Shown here one piece after another: positions 1 to 5,901 of a stretch of DNA of 11,177 nucleotides. Source of the DNA: an uncultured Desulfuromonas sp. (lineage in GTDB: Bacteria > Desulfobacterota > Desulfuromonadia > Desulfuromonadales > Trichloromonadaceae); the NCBI GenBank assembly GCA_937982495.1, contig CALJLX010000127.1, positions 1 through 11,177 on the forward strand. Reading direction: 5' to 3'. The number at the start of each line of letters is the position of its first letter. The stretch's first letter is position 1. The notes beneath the pieces are model-generated. The model had not been told where the DNA came from. It worked only from the letters and a program-made list of their open reading frames with translations, and searched no databases. The translations under genes and the position numbers were made by a program.

Positions 1-458
1 ATTATGCGCAGCGCTCCGGCCGGATGGTGGGAGTGCTGATGCTCGACCTCGACCGCTTCAAAGAGATCAATGACAGCTTCGGCCATGATTTCGGCGACAA
101 GCTCCTGTGCGCCGTGGCGCAGCGGCTTGAAAACACCGTACGCGAAGCGGATACGGTGGCGCGGCTGGGCGGAGATGAATTCGTCATCCTGCTGGCGGAG
201 CTGCCTGATGTGGAACGGGTAGGGTTGATCGCCGAAAAGATCTTGCGTCACCTGGCCGAGCCCCTGTGGATCGATGGTCGCGCCATCCTGCTGACGGCCA
301 GCCTCGGCGGCAGCCTCTATCCCCAGGATGGCGACGATGGCGAAACCTTGGTCCGCTATGCCGACATGGCCATGTACCAGGCCAAACGCAGCGGCCGGGA
401 CCGCTTTGCGTTCTACAACGCCGCGATGGGTTTGAACGGGGAGGGTGAAACCCACTGA
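1..458 (+). CDS. GGDEF-domain diguanylate cyclase, C-terminal part (5' end outside window)
   Basis: C-terminal catalytic domain of a diguanylate cyclase, which makes c-di-GMP from two GTP. The frame is open from base 3 to the TGA at 456-458 (151 codons seen). The Met codon at 24 is internal: the preceding residues YAQRSGR already match the start of a GGDEF domain, so the gene enters from the left. Visible motifs are LMLDLDRFKEINDSFGHDFGD (metal/GTP-binding Asp and the usual FK.INDxxGHxxGD block), an intact GGDEF active site at 168-182, and, exactly five residues before it, READ, which fits the RxxD inhibitory I-site for product feedback. The protein ends about 30 residues after the domain with no EAL domain, so GGDEF is the C-terminal module. 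The N-terminal sensor part is unseen, so the input signal is unknown. It converges on the minus-strand lipoprotein gene. Confidence 0.95.
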   Translation, partial: YAQRSGRMVGVLMLDLDRFKEINDSFGHDFGDKLLCAVAQRLENTVREADTVARLGGDEFVILLAELPDVERVGLIAEKILRHLAEPLWIDGRAILLTASLGGSLYPQDGDDGETLVRYADMAMYQAKRSGRDRFAFYNAAMGLNGEGETH

Positions 459-641
459 TATTTCCGCGGGGGGCGCAGGTTCTCAAGTGCTGGACGCGTC
501 CGGCCAATCGCGGCAGAAAGTCGAATCCAGGGAATTGGTTGAAATCACGACTTATCTATTGACGGCGGCCAACCATCGTCAACATCCTTTATACGGTTGA
601 ACCGAAAAAGATAAAACCGGCGATTATGCTTGTTGCTTCGT
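459..641. other. Convergent intergenic gap
   Basis: This 183-base gap lies between two converging genes. I see no ORF and no RNA gene. It contains a short inverted repeat, TTGACG (559-564) with CGTCAA (577-582) around a 12-base loop. That repeat is not followed by a clear T-run on either strand, so it is only a weak candidate for a transcript-end structure. The A-rich stretch at 605-616 is discussed with the weak minus-strand terminator. Confidence 0.5.
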
Positions 642-650
642 CTAGCGCCG
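605..650 (-). terminator. Weak candidate terminator for the repeat lipoprotein gene
   Basis: Read on the minus strand, CGGCG (650-646) can pair with CGCCG (622-618), followed by G, TTTT, ATC and TTTTT. The T-tracts are convincing, but the stem is only five base pairs, the loop is about 23 bases, and the structure overlaps the stop codon at 642-644. It is in the right place to end transcription of the lipoprotein gene. Confidence is low because of the weak stem. Confidence 0.3.
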
Positions 651-2000
651 ACCCGGCCCCATCGGCCACTCGGGAGCGTCACCTCTGTAGCTATTCCCAC
701 CGCCGGGGCCCATCATGTAGCCACCGTCGTAACTCCTGTTGCTGATGTCATTCAGTCCGTCACCATTAGTGTCCGTGTAAACGTCGTTGATGCCATCACC
801 ATTGCTGTCGACCCAACCAAAGCACTGCCGGTAAGGCTGTCTGGTCTCATCATCAATGCCGTCACCGTTGGCATCGCGATGGGTCCCTGTATAGCCGTAG
901 CCATAGGCCATCTGCTGATACGCTCCCGAGGCGAGATCATTAACCCCATCGCCGTCGGCATCGACAAAATAGTCGTTTTGTCCATTGCCGTCGGTATCGC
1001 TCCAACCGAAGCCATGAGCGTAGGCCATGCCCATGATATCATCGAGGCCATCGCCATTGGCATCGCCGAAGAAGTCGTGGACGCCATCATCGTTCAGGTC
1101 AACCCAGCCGGGCATGGCGATAAAGTTCCTTCCGTTGAGATCGTTGATCCCGTCACCGTCGGCATCGATGAACCGATCATTGATCCCGTCGTTGTTCGCA
1201 TCGGCAAAGCCGAAGGGATGACTGTACGGGATGCCGGAAATATCGCAAATGCCGTCGCCATCGGTATCCCGAAAGTTGTCATTGATGCCGTCGTTATTGG
1301 CATCGACAAAGCCGAATCCCTGACCGTAGGAATGGCGCGAAAGATCGTTGACGCCATCGCCGTCGGCATCCACAAAACGATCATTGATTCCGTTACGATC
1401 GGCGTCAGTGAAGCCCAGATCCATCAGGTACGGATAACCGGCGTAGGAATGGCCGGAATCGCAGACCCCATCCCCATTGGCATCGGCAAAGTTGTCGTTT
1501 TTGCCGTCGTTGTCGACATCGATCCAACCGAAATGGTAGCCGTTGAACCCGGTGAAATTTTCGACGTGGTCATTGGCCAGGGTCATCCGGCCGAAATCGA
1601 GGCCACGGCCGGCGGCCATGCGAAAGGGAAATTCAAGCGTGCCGCCATCGCTCATATGAATGTAGAGCGAGTGGTCACCATTGGGAACATTGGCGATGGT
1701 GAAGCGGTCCTGGGGGTCAGGGTAGAGCGGTGCCGGTGAATTGTCGATGGACAAGGAGACCTGGACATCCGCGATGGCGGCGGACGGGAATACCATATTC
1801 AACAGTCGGGATGCGACACTGGCCTGGGTCGTCAACGTCCCGGTGATGGTCGAAGATTGCAGGCTGGGCGTTGTTGTGGGCTCTTCTGCCGCCGTGCCGC
1901 CACCTCCGCCGCCGCCACCTCCGCCGCAGCCCGCGAGATAAAATCCGGTCATTGCCAAGAAGGCAAACCGGGCCATTTTTTTGGGATACGTTTGCAACAT
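642..2000 (-). CDS. Secreted lipoprotein with tandem DxDxDG calcium-binding-type repeats
   Basis: Predicted exported lipoprotein of 452 aa. The frame opens further upstream (to 2060), but the ATG at 2000 is chosen because AAGGAGAG sits 5 bases before it and it begins a good type II signal peptide: basic residues, hydrophobic core, then lipobox LAGC with Cys25. Ten consecutive Gly residues follow (26-35), then a low-complexity linker. Residues about 50-140 form a beta-rich segment resembling a carboxypeptidase-regulatory-like fold (weak call). Residues about 157-426 are roughly eight repeats of about 34 residues of the form FGWxDxNxDGxNDxFxDxDGDGxNDxxxxxY, with 15 Asp-rich loops in total. Such loops resemble thrombospondin type 3 and dockerin/EF-hand calcium sites, so Ca2+-dependent folding at the cell surface is likely (inference). 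The tail is Gly/Pro-rich (GPGGG). Only a few Cys lie outside the lipobox (in repeats 1, 3 and 7). Function could be adhesion, matrix or structural. It stands alone, with its own sigma-54-type promoter. Confidence 0.9.
   Translation of the reverse strand: MLQTYPKKMARFAFLAMTGFYLAGCGGGGGGGGGGTAAEEPTTTPSLQSSTITGTLTTQASVASRLLNMVFPSAAIADVQVSLSIDNSPAPLYPDPQDRFTIANVPNGDHSLYIHMSDGGTLEFPFRMAAGRGLDFGRMTLANDHVENFTGFNGYHFGWIDVDNDGKNDNFADANGDGVCDSGHSYAGYPYLMDLGFTDADRNGINDRFVDADGDGVNDLSRHSYGQGFGFVDANNDGINDNFRDTDGDGICDISGIPYSHPFGFADANNDGINDRFIDADGDGINDLNGRNFIAMPGWVDLNDDGVHDFFGDANGDGLDDIMGMAYAHGFGWSDTDGNGQNDYFVDADGDGVNDLASGAYQQMAYGYGYTGTHRDANGDGIDDETRQPYRQCFGWVDSNGDGINDVYTDTNGDGLNDISNRSYDGGYMMGPGGGNSYRGDAPEWPMGPGRR
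723..1532 (-). repeat. Coding tandem repeat array, about 102 bp period
   Basis: Within the lipoprotein gene, about eight units of roughly 34 codons are repeated head to tail. Each full unit carries two DxDxDG-type loops separated by about 8 residues and ends in a variable segment with an aromatic residue. One unit (seventh from the N-terminus, containing THRDANGDGIDD) is a half unit with one loop only, and the first and sixth units carry a few extra residues. DNA copies are diverged at many third positions, so the array is old rather than freshly duplicated. Recurrent + strand words such as GCCATCGCC and GTCGGCATCGA come from the Asp/Gly codons read in reverse. Confidence 0.85.
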
Positions 2001-2005
2001 GACGA

Positions 2006-2013
2006 CTCTCCTT
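2006..2013 (-). promoter_or_regulatory. Ribosome binding site deciding the start at 2000
   Basis: Minus-strand AAGGAGAG lies 5 bases upstream of the ATG at 2000-1998. The alternative in-frame ATG at 2060 has no purine-rich Shine-Dalgarno sequence and would put 20 polar residues in front of the signal peptide, so it is not used here. Confidence 0.8.
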
Positions 2014-2069
2014 TGGTGCGCTGTTCTCGCTTTGTTTGGTGGGCACACTGATGCCGACATTCATTAATC

Positions 2070-2085
2070 GCAACGGTCATGCCAA
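2070..2085 (-). promoter_or_regulatory. Sigma-54 (-24/-12) promoter candidate
   Basis: The minus strand reads TTGGCATGACCGTTGC. Against the sigma-54 consensus TGGCACG-N4-TTGC it has the invariant GG and GC at the correct 12-base separation and differs at only one consensus base (T for C in the -24 element). The predicted transcript start is near 2059, giving a leader of about 59 bases before the ATG at 2000. Such promoters need an ATP-driven enhancer-binding activator, so expression of the repeat lipoprotein is probably signal-gated (inference). No activator gene is in the window. Confidence 0.7.
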
Positions 2086-2176
2086 CGGGAGAATCTTCCG
2101 GAATTGGCCATAACAGGGTTTTTCGGGGCCGGTCGGGGTGCCCTCAGGGCTGCACCGAAGAATAATGCCCTACACC

Positions 2177-2194
2177 TTGTTGAATATTCGCCAA
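2177..2194. promoter_or_regulatory. 18-bp dyad, candidate enhancer-binding (UAS) site
   Basis: The + strand reads TTGTTGAATATTCGCCAA: a perfect GAATATTC core flanked symmetrically, after two unpaired bases on each side, by TTG and CAA. Its centre is about 115 bp upstream of the -12 element of the sigma-54 promoter, a usual distance for an activator bound upstream of such promoters. It may be the binding site of the unknown activator. This rests on symmetry and spacing only. Confidence 0.4.
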
Positions 2195-2260
2195 TGGCTC
2201 GGCGGCTCATTCCGCTTTTTTGTGGGTGGATCGCTTCGCCGGGATCGGCATGTCCACGAA

Positions 2261-2292
2261 GGGACCGGCCCGTTATCGGCCGGCCCCTTTTT
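2261..2292 (+). terminator. Hairpin plus T5, terminator-like
   Basis: GGGACCGGCC (2261-2270) pairs with GGCCGGCCCC (2278-2287) around a 7-base loop, with one A-C mismatch, and is followed on the + strand by TTTTT. On the + strand this is a textbook intrinsic terminator, yet no + strand gene precedes it. On the minus strand the same hairpin lies about 25 bases after the last gene of the efflux operon, where a terminator is expected, but there the downstream tract is only TTCG. It may act mainly as the operon's 3' end structure, or may end an unseen + strand transcript. Confidence 0.55.
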
Positions 2293-2314
2293 GGTAAAGA
2301 CGCGCTGGATCATT

Positions 2315-2752
2315 TCATGAATGGGTGCAGTCCAGTTCGCCATCAGGGGATGTCGGGGCGTGGTAGCGCAGGTGGATGACGGCGCCATCAGGGGGCGTCA
2401 GGGGCAGGTGCGCGCGGAAGGGGAGTTCGAGCAGGCCCCGGCGTTTGGAGGAGAGCCCCGCGACCCGGATCTGTTCCTGGGCCAGCCGCGTACCGTCGGG
2501 AGCGCAGATGACGAGATCCATATGTCCCGGCATCGGGAGCTCATGCAGGCGCTTGAGTCGGCCGCTGATCATCAAGCCCTCCCCTTGCCCGTAGGCGCGG
2601 GCCGTGCTGATCGAGACCGAGCCGCCGGGCAGGGCCAGGGTTGGATATTCCCGAACCGCCTCCGCCTTTGCCGACGAAAGGCCGGTTGGGGCTGTGCAGG
2701 CGGAAAGGGTCAAGGCGAGCAGGGGGATGAAGAGTTTCCGAAGTTTTTTCAT
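2315..2752 (-). CDS. Small lipoprotein at the end of the czc operon
   Basis: Predicted 145-aa lipoprotein. The N-terminus MKKLRKLFIPLLALTLSAC is a clear type II signal peptide with lipobox LSAC, so Cys19 would be lipidated. The rest is about 125 residues, probably a small beta-sandwich: two strand-rich blocks around MISGRLKRL (61-69) and MDLVICAPDG (78-87), then LELPFRAHLPLTPPDGAVIHLRYH (108-131) ending in DCTHS. His residues at 70, 77, 115, 127, 131 and 144 and Cys 83 and 142 might bind metal, but no known motif is formed. The start codon overlaps the czcA stop (ATGA), with AGGAG upstream inside the czcA end, so translation is probably coupled. I do not recognise the family. Its position argues for an accessory envelope role in metal export, such as periplasmic metal handling or complex support. 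Confidence 0.85.
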   Translation of the reverse strand: MKKLRKLFIPLLALTLSACTAPTGLSSAKAEAVREYPTLALPGGSVSISTARAYGQGEGLMISGRLKRLHELPMPGHMDLVICAPDGTRLAQEQIRVAGLSSKRRGLLELPFRAHLPLTPPDGAVIHLRYHAPTSPDGELDCTHS

Positions 2753-5700
2753 TTGTCGATCTCCTGGGGTTGCGGTTCCGTTACTTTGTGGCCGAAGGCC
2801 AGATAGAGGGCCGGCAGGACGAAGAGGGTGAGCAGGGTCGAGGTCAGCACGCCGCCGATGACGACCGTGGCCAGGGGGCGCTGGACCTCGGCGCCGACCC
2901 CGACGGAGAGGGCCATGGGCAGAAAACCGGCGGCATCGGTGATGGCCGTGGCCAGTACCGGCAAGAGGCGCTGACGCCCGGCTTCGATGACCGCGTCGAC
3001 CAGGCCGAGGCCGTCGTCGAGGGCGTTACGGATGGCGGCGACCAGCACCTGGCCGTTGAGCACGGCGATCCCCGACAGGGCGATGAAGCCGACCGCGGCG
3101 CTCACCGAGAAGGGAATCCCGCGCAGCCAGAGGGCCGCGACCCCGCCGATGGCGGCGAAGGGGATGCCGGTGTAGATGATGAGCACATCGCGCAGGCGCT
3201 TGAGGCTGAAATAGAGCAAGAAGAAGATCAGCGCCAAAGTCAGCGGCACCACCAGCATGAGCCGCTGCTGCGAGCGCTCCAGATTCTCGAACTGCCCGCC
3301 CCATTCGATGAGGTAGCCTTCCGGCAGGGGGAGGTCGGCGGCCAGGCGCTCCTTGGCCTCGGCGACGAAGGAAGCGATGTCCCGGTCGCGGACGTTGGCC
3401 TGGACCTTGATCAGGCGTTTGCCCCATTCGCGGTTGATGGTCGAGGGGCTTTCGCCTTCGCGTAGCTCGGCCAGGCTCCCCAGGGGGAGAATGGCGCCGC
3501 CGCGGGTGGGGATGAGGGTATCGCGCAGGGTCGCCACATCGCCGCGCTGGGCGTCGGGGAGGCGCACCACCAGCGGGAAGGAACGCTCCCCCTCGAAGAT
3601 CTCCCCGACCTGGGGAGAGCCGACCGCCGCCACCACATCGAGCACGTCCTTGGCGGGAACGCCGAAGCGGGCCAGGCGCTCCTGATCGACCTGCACCCGC
3701 AGGGTCGGCTGGCCGGTGATCTGTTCCGTCGAGACGTCGGCCGCGCCGGGAATCGCCAGCAGCAAGTGTTCGACCCGATCCCCCAGTTCCACCAGCTTGG
3801 CGAAATCCTCGCCGTAGATCTTGATGCCGACGTCGGCGCGAATCCCCGAGAGCATTTCGTTGACTCGCAGTTCGATGGGCTGGGTCAGCACCGTGCGGAT
3901 ACCGGGGAGACCGTGCAGGGCCTCTTCCACCAGGGCCGAGAGTTCCTGCTGGCTTTTCGCTTGCCGCCACTGGTCGCGGGGATGGAGGGCCATGAAGATG
4001 TCGGTGAGTTCCGTCCCCATCGGGTCGGTGGCGACCTCGGCGCTGCCGATGCGGCTCCAGACATACTTGATCTCGTCGGGAAAACGCTCCAGCAGCAGTT
4101 TTTCCAGGCGACTGTTGTAGGCCACCGACTCGTCGATGGAGACCCCGGCCAGACGCACCACGCTCGCCACCAGCGAGCCCTCGCTCATGCGCGGCAGAAA
4201 CTCCCCGCCGAGGCGCAGGCTGAGGCCGACGGTGCCGGCCAGCAGTACCGCCACTAGGGCGAGCAGCAGCAGACGATGGCGCAGCGCCGGTTGCAACAGC
4301 CGCAGGTAGAGGTTTTTCAGGCCGCGATTGAGGACCGACTCCTGAGTCTTGGCGGTTTTCGGCAGAAAGCGCCAGGAGAGGATCGGGTTGAGGAAGATCG
4401 CCACCAGCAGGGCGCCGGCCATGGCGAAGATGAAGGTCCAGGCCATCGGCTTGAACATCTTCCCCTCGACGCCTTGCAGGGTGAGGACGGGGATGAAGAC
4501 CAGGATGATGATGCCCATGCCGAAGACGATGGGGCGCACCACCTCCTTACTCGATGCGGCGATGGAGGCCAGCCGTTCGGGCCCGGTCAGTGGTCGGCCC
4601 AGCTCCAGCTGGCGCTGGGTGAGGCGGCGCAGGTTGGCCTCGGTCATGACCACCGAGCCGTCGACGAGGATGCCGAAGTCGATGGCGCCCAGGGAGAGGA
4701 GACTGGCGGCGATGGCCATTTCGTGCATGCCGAGGACGGCGAAGAGCACCGCCATGGGGATGGCGGCGGCGACGATCAGCCCGGCGCGCAGGTTGCCGAG
4801 GAGCAGGAAGAGGACGGCGATGACCAGCAGCGCCCCGGCGATGAGGTTGTGCTTGACCGTATCGATGACCTGCTCGACCAGTTCGGTGCGATCGTAGACC
4901 GGCTCGAGGATGACGTCCGCCGGCAGCGCCGGGCGCACCGCCTCCAGGCGCTCCTTGAGGGCGGTGGTCACCACCCGGCTGTTTTCGCCCATGAGCATGA
5001 AGCCGAGGCCCATCACCACCTCGCCCTGGCCCTGGGCGGAGACGGCGCCGCGCCGCAGCTCGTGGCCGATGCGCACCTCGGCGACGTCGCCGATGCGCAC
5101 CGGCGTCCCCTGGTAGGCGGCGATGACGATGTTGCCGATCTCCCCCGGGGTCGCGACCCGGCCGAGGCCGTGGACGAGGAGGGTCTGGCCGCCGAAGGTG
5201 ACCTGGCCGCCGCCGACGTTGGCGTTGTTTTCCCGCAGGGCGGTGAAGATGTCGTCGAAGGTCAGGCCGTACTTGATCAGGGACTCGGGGGCGACGATGA
5301 CGTGATACTGCCGCTCCAGCCCCCCCCAGGAGTTGACCTCGGCGACCCCGGCGGCCTTGCGCAGTTCGGGCTTGACCACCCAGTCGTGGAGTACCCGCAG
5401 CTCGTCGAGGGTGCGGTTGGGGTCATCGGAGCGCAGCACATAGTGGAAGACCTCGCCGAGACCGGTGGAGATCGGTCCCAACTCCGGCGGCGCGATCCCT
5501 TCAGGGAGTTCGACGCTCGCCAGCCGTTCCATGATCAGCTGGCGCGAATCGTAGATCGGCATGGCGTCGGAAAAGGTCGCCACCACCTGGGAGAGGCCGA
5601 ATTTGGAAACGGAACGGACACTCTCCAGCCCCGGCAGGCCGGAAACGGCGAGTTCCACCGGCAACGTCAGCTGCTTCTCGATCTCCTCGGGGCCGAGGTT

Positions 5701-5862
5701 GGGGGCGATGGTGTTGATCTGCACCTGCACCGGGGTGGTGTCGGGAAAGGCATCGATGGGCAGCCGGGACAGCGCCCAGCCCCCCGTCGCCAGCGCCACG
5801 GCGAAGAGCAACACCGTCAGCAGGCGGTTGTTCAGGGATAGGTCGATCAGACGTTCAAGCAT
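2749..5862 (-). CDS. czcA: CzcA/CusA-family heavy-metal RND efflux pump
   Basis: Inner-membrane proton-driven transporter of the heavy-metal efflux (HME) RND family, 1037 aa, full length. It has the 12-TM layout: TM1 about 12-31, TM2-TM6 about 340-495, TM7 about 530-547, TM8-TM12 about 870-1022, with two large periplasmic loops between TM1/TM2 and TM7/TM8. Family blocks include IDAFPDTTPVQVQI (36-49), GGEFLPRMSEGSL (552-564) and GAEVQRPLATVVIGG (990-1004). TM4 reads DFGILVDGSVVMTEANLRRL, carrying D395, D401 and E408, matching the acidic residues needed for proton transfer in CzcA. The DFGxxxDG form suggests divalent cations (Zn/Co/Cd/Ni) rather than Cu/Ag. M615 and M670 align by eye with two CusA methionines, but the third position appears to be Val574 (alignment from memory). 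The usual VEN ending of the motif is TEA here. GGAG lies 9 bases before the ATG. It follows czcB by 39 bases. Confidence 0.97.
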   Translation of the reverse strand: MLERLIDLSLNNRLLTVLLFAVALATGGWALSRLPIDAFPDTTPVQVQINTIAPNLGPEEIEKQLTLPVELAVSGLPGLESVRSVSKFGLSQVVATFSDAMPIYDSRQLIMERLASVELPEGIAPPELGPISTGLGEVFHYVLRSDDPNRTLDELRVLHDWVVKPELRKAAGVAEVNSWGGLERQYHVIVAPESLIKYGLTFDDIFTALRENNANVGGGQVTFGGQTLLVHGLGRVATPGEIGNIVIAAYQGTPVRIGDVAEVRIGHELRRGAVSAQGQGEVVMGLGFMLMGENSRVVTTALKERLEAVRPALPADVILEPVYDRTELVEQVIDTVKHNLIAGALLVIAVLFLLLGNLRAGLIVAAAIPMAVLFAVLGMHEMAIAASLLSLGAIDFGILVDGSVVMTEANLRRLTQRQLELGRPLTGPERLASIAASSKEVVRPIVFGMGIIILVFIPVLTLQGVEGKMFKPMAWTFIFAMAGALLVAIFLNPILSWRFLPKTAKTQESVLNRGLKNLYLRLLQPALRHRLLLLALVAVLLAGTVGLSLRLGGEFLPRMSEGSLVASVVRLAGVSIDESVAYNSRLEKLLLERFPDEIKYVWSRIGSAEVATDPMGTELTDIFMALHPRDQWRQAKSQQELSALVEEALHGLPGIRTVLTQPIELRVNEMLSGIRADVGIKIYGEDFAKLVELGDRVEHLLLAIPGAADVSTEQITGQPTLRVQVDQERLARFGVPAKDVLDVVAAVGSPQVGEIFEGERSFPLVVRLPDAQRGDVATLRDTLIPTRGGAILPLGSLAELREGESPSTINREWGKRLIKVQANVRDRDIASFVAEAKERLAADLPLPEGYLIEWGGQFENLERSQQRLMLVVPLTLALIFFLLYFSLKRLRDVLIIYTGIPFAAIGGVAALWLRGIPFSVSAAVGFIALSGIAVLNGQVLVAAIRNALDDGLGLVDAVIEAGRQRLLPVLATAITDAAGFLPMALSVGVGAEVQRPLATVVIGGVLTSTLLTLFVLPALYLAFGHKVTEPQPQEIDK

Positions 5863-5877
5863 CGGAAATATCTCCGT

Positions 5878-5892
5878 AAAAATTGAATTTTT
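5878..5892. repeat. AT-only palindrome in the czcB-czcA gap
   Basis: AAAAATT and AATTTTT flank a single central base, a perfect 15-bp palindrome in the 39-base gap between the czcB stop and the czcA start, just upstream of the czcA ribosome binding site. It stands out in a GC-rich neighbourhood. It could be an unstructured standby site for ribosomes, an RNase cleavage site, or a weak hairpin that adjusts relative expression of czcA. No direct evidence for any of these. Confidence 0.5.
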
Positions 5893-5901
5893 GCTTAGCC
5901 G

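Larger units (their letters stand above)
2001..2314. other. Intergenic regulatory region between the efflux operon end and the repeat lipoprotein
   Basis: These 314 bases hold no convincing gene. Short ORFs on both strands here lack ribosome binding sites and recognisable protein features. On the minus strand the region is the upstream control region of the lipoprotein gene: a sigma-54-type promoter (2070-2085), a GC-rich hairpin GGTGC...GCACC (2137-2156) and an 18-bp dyad (2177-2194). A terminator-like hairpin closes the region at 2261-2292. I looked for conserved c-di-GMP riboswitch sequence words and did not see them. Confidence 0.6.

Noticed and set aside
723..1532. Periodic DNA repeats that might be taken for a CRISPR or satellite array
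   Set aside because: The period is about 102 bp, copies are diverged at codon third positions, and the frame is continuous; it is a protein repeat.
630..1739. Long + strand ORF of 369 codons opposite the repeat lipoprotein
   Set aside because: It is the antisense of the Asp/Gly repeat codons, giving a periodic Val/Ile/Ala/Gly sequence. It has no ribosome site, while the minus-strand frame has a signal peptide, lipobox and meaningful repeats.
2001..2060. Longer start for the repeat lipoprotein at 2060
   Set aside because: It lacks a ribosome site, adds a polar stretch before the signal peptide, and would begin at about the predicted transcript start of the sigma-54 promoter.
2095..2300. c-di-GMP (GEMM) or other riboswitch in the gap
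   Set aside because: I looked for the conserved GEMM sequence words given the nearby cyclase and did not find them; most of the region lies upstream of the predicted transcript start.
2104..2388. Short ORFs on both strands in the 2.1-2.4 kb gap
   Set aside because: They have no ribosome site or recognisable protein character, run into the lipoprotein gene end, and overlap promoter and hairpin elements.
4276..5841. 521-codon + strand ORF opposite czcA
   Set aside because: It is a shadow frame of GC-rich coding sequence, rich in Asp/Gly/Gln/His with no domain or start signal. CzcA on the other strand is certain.
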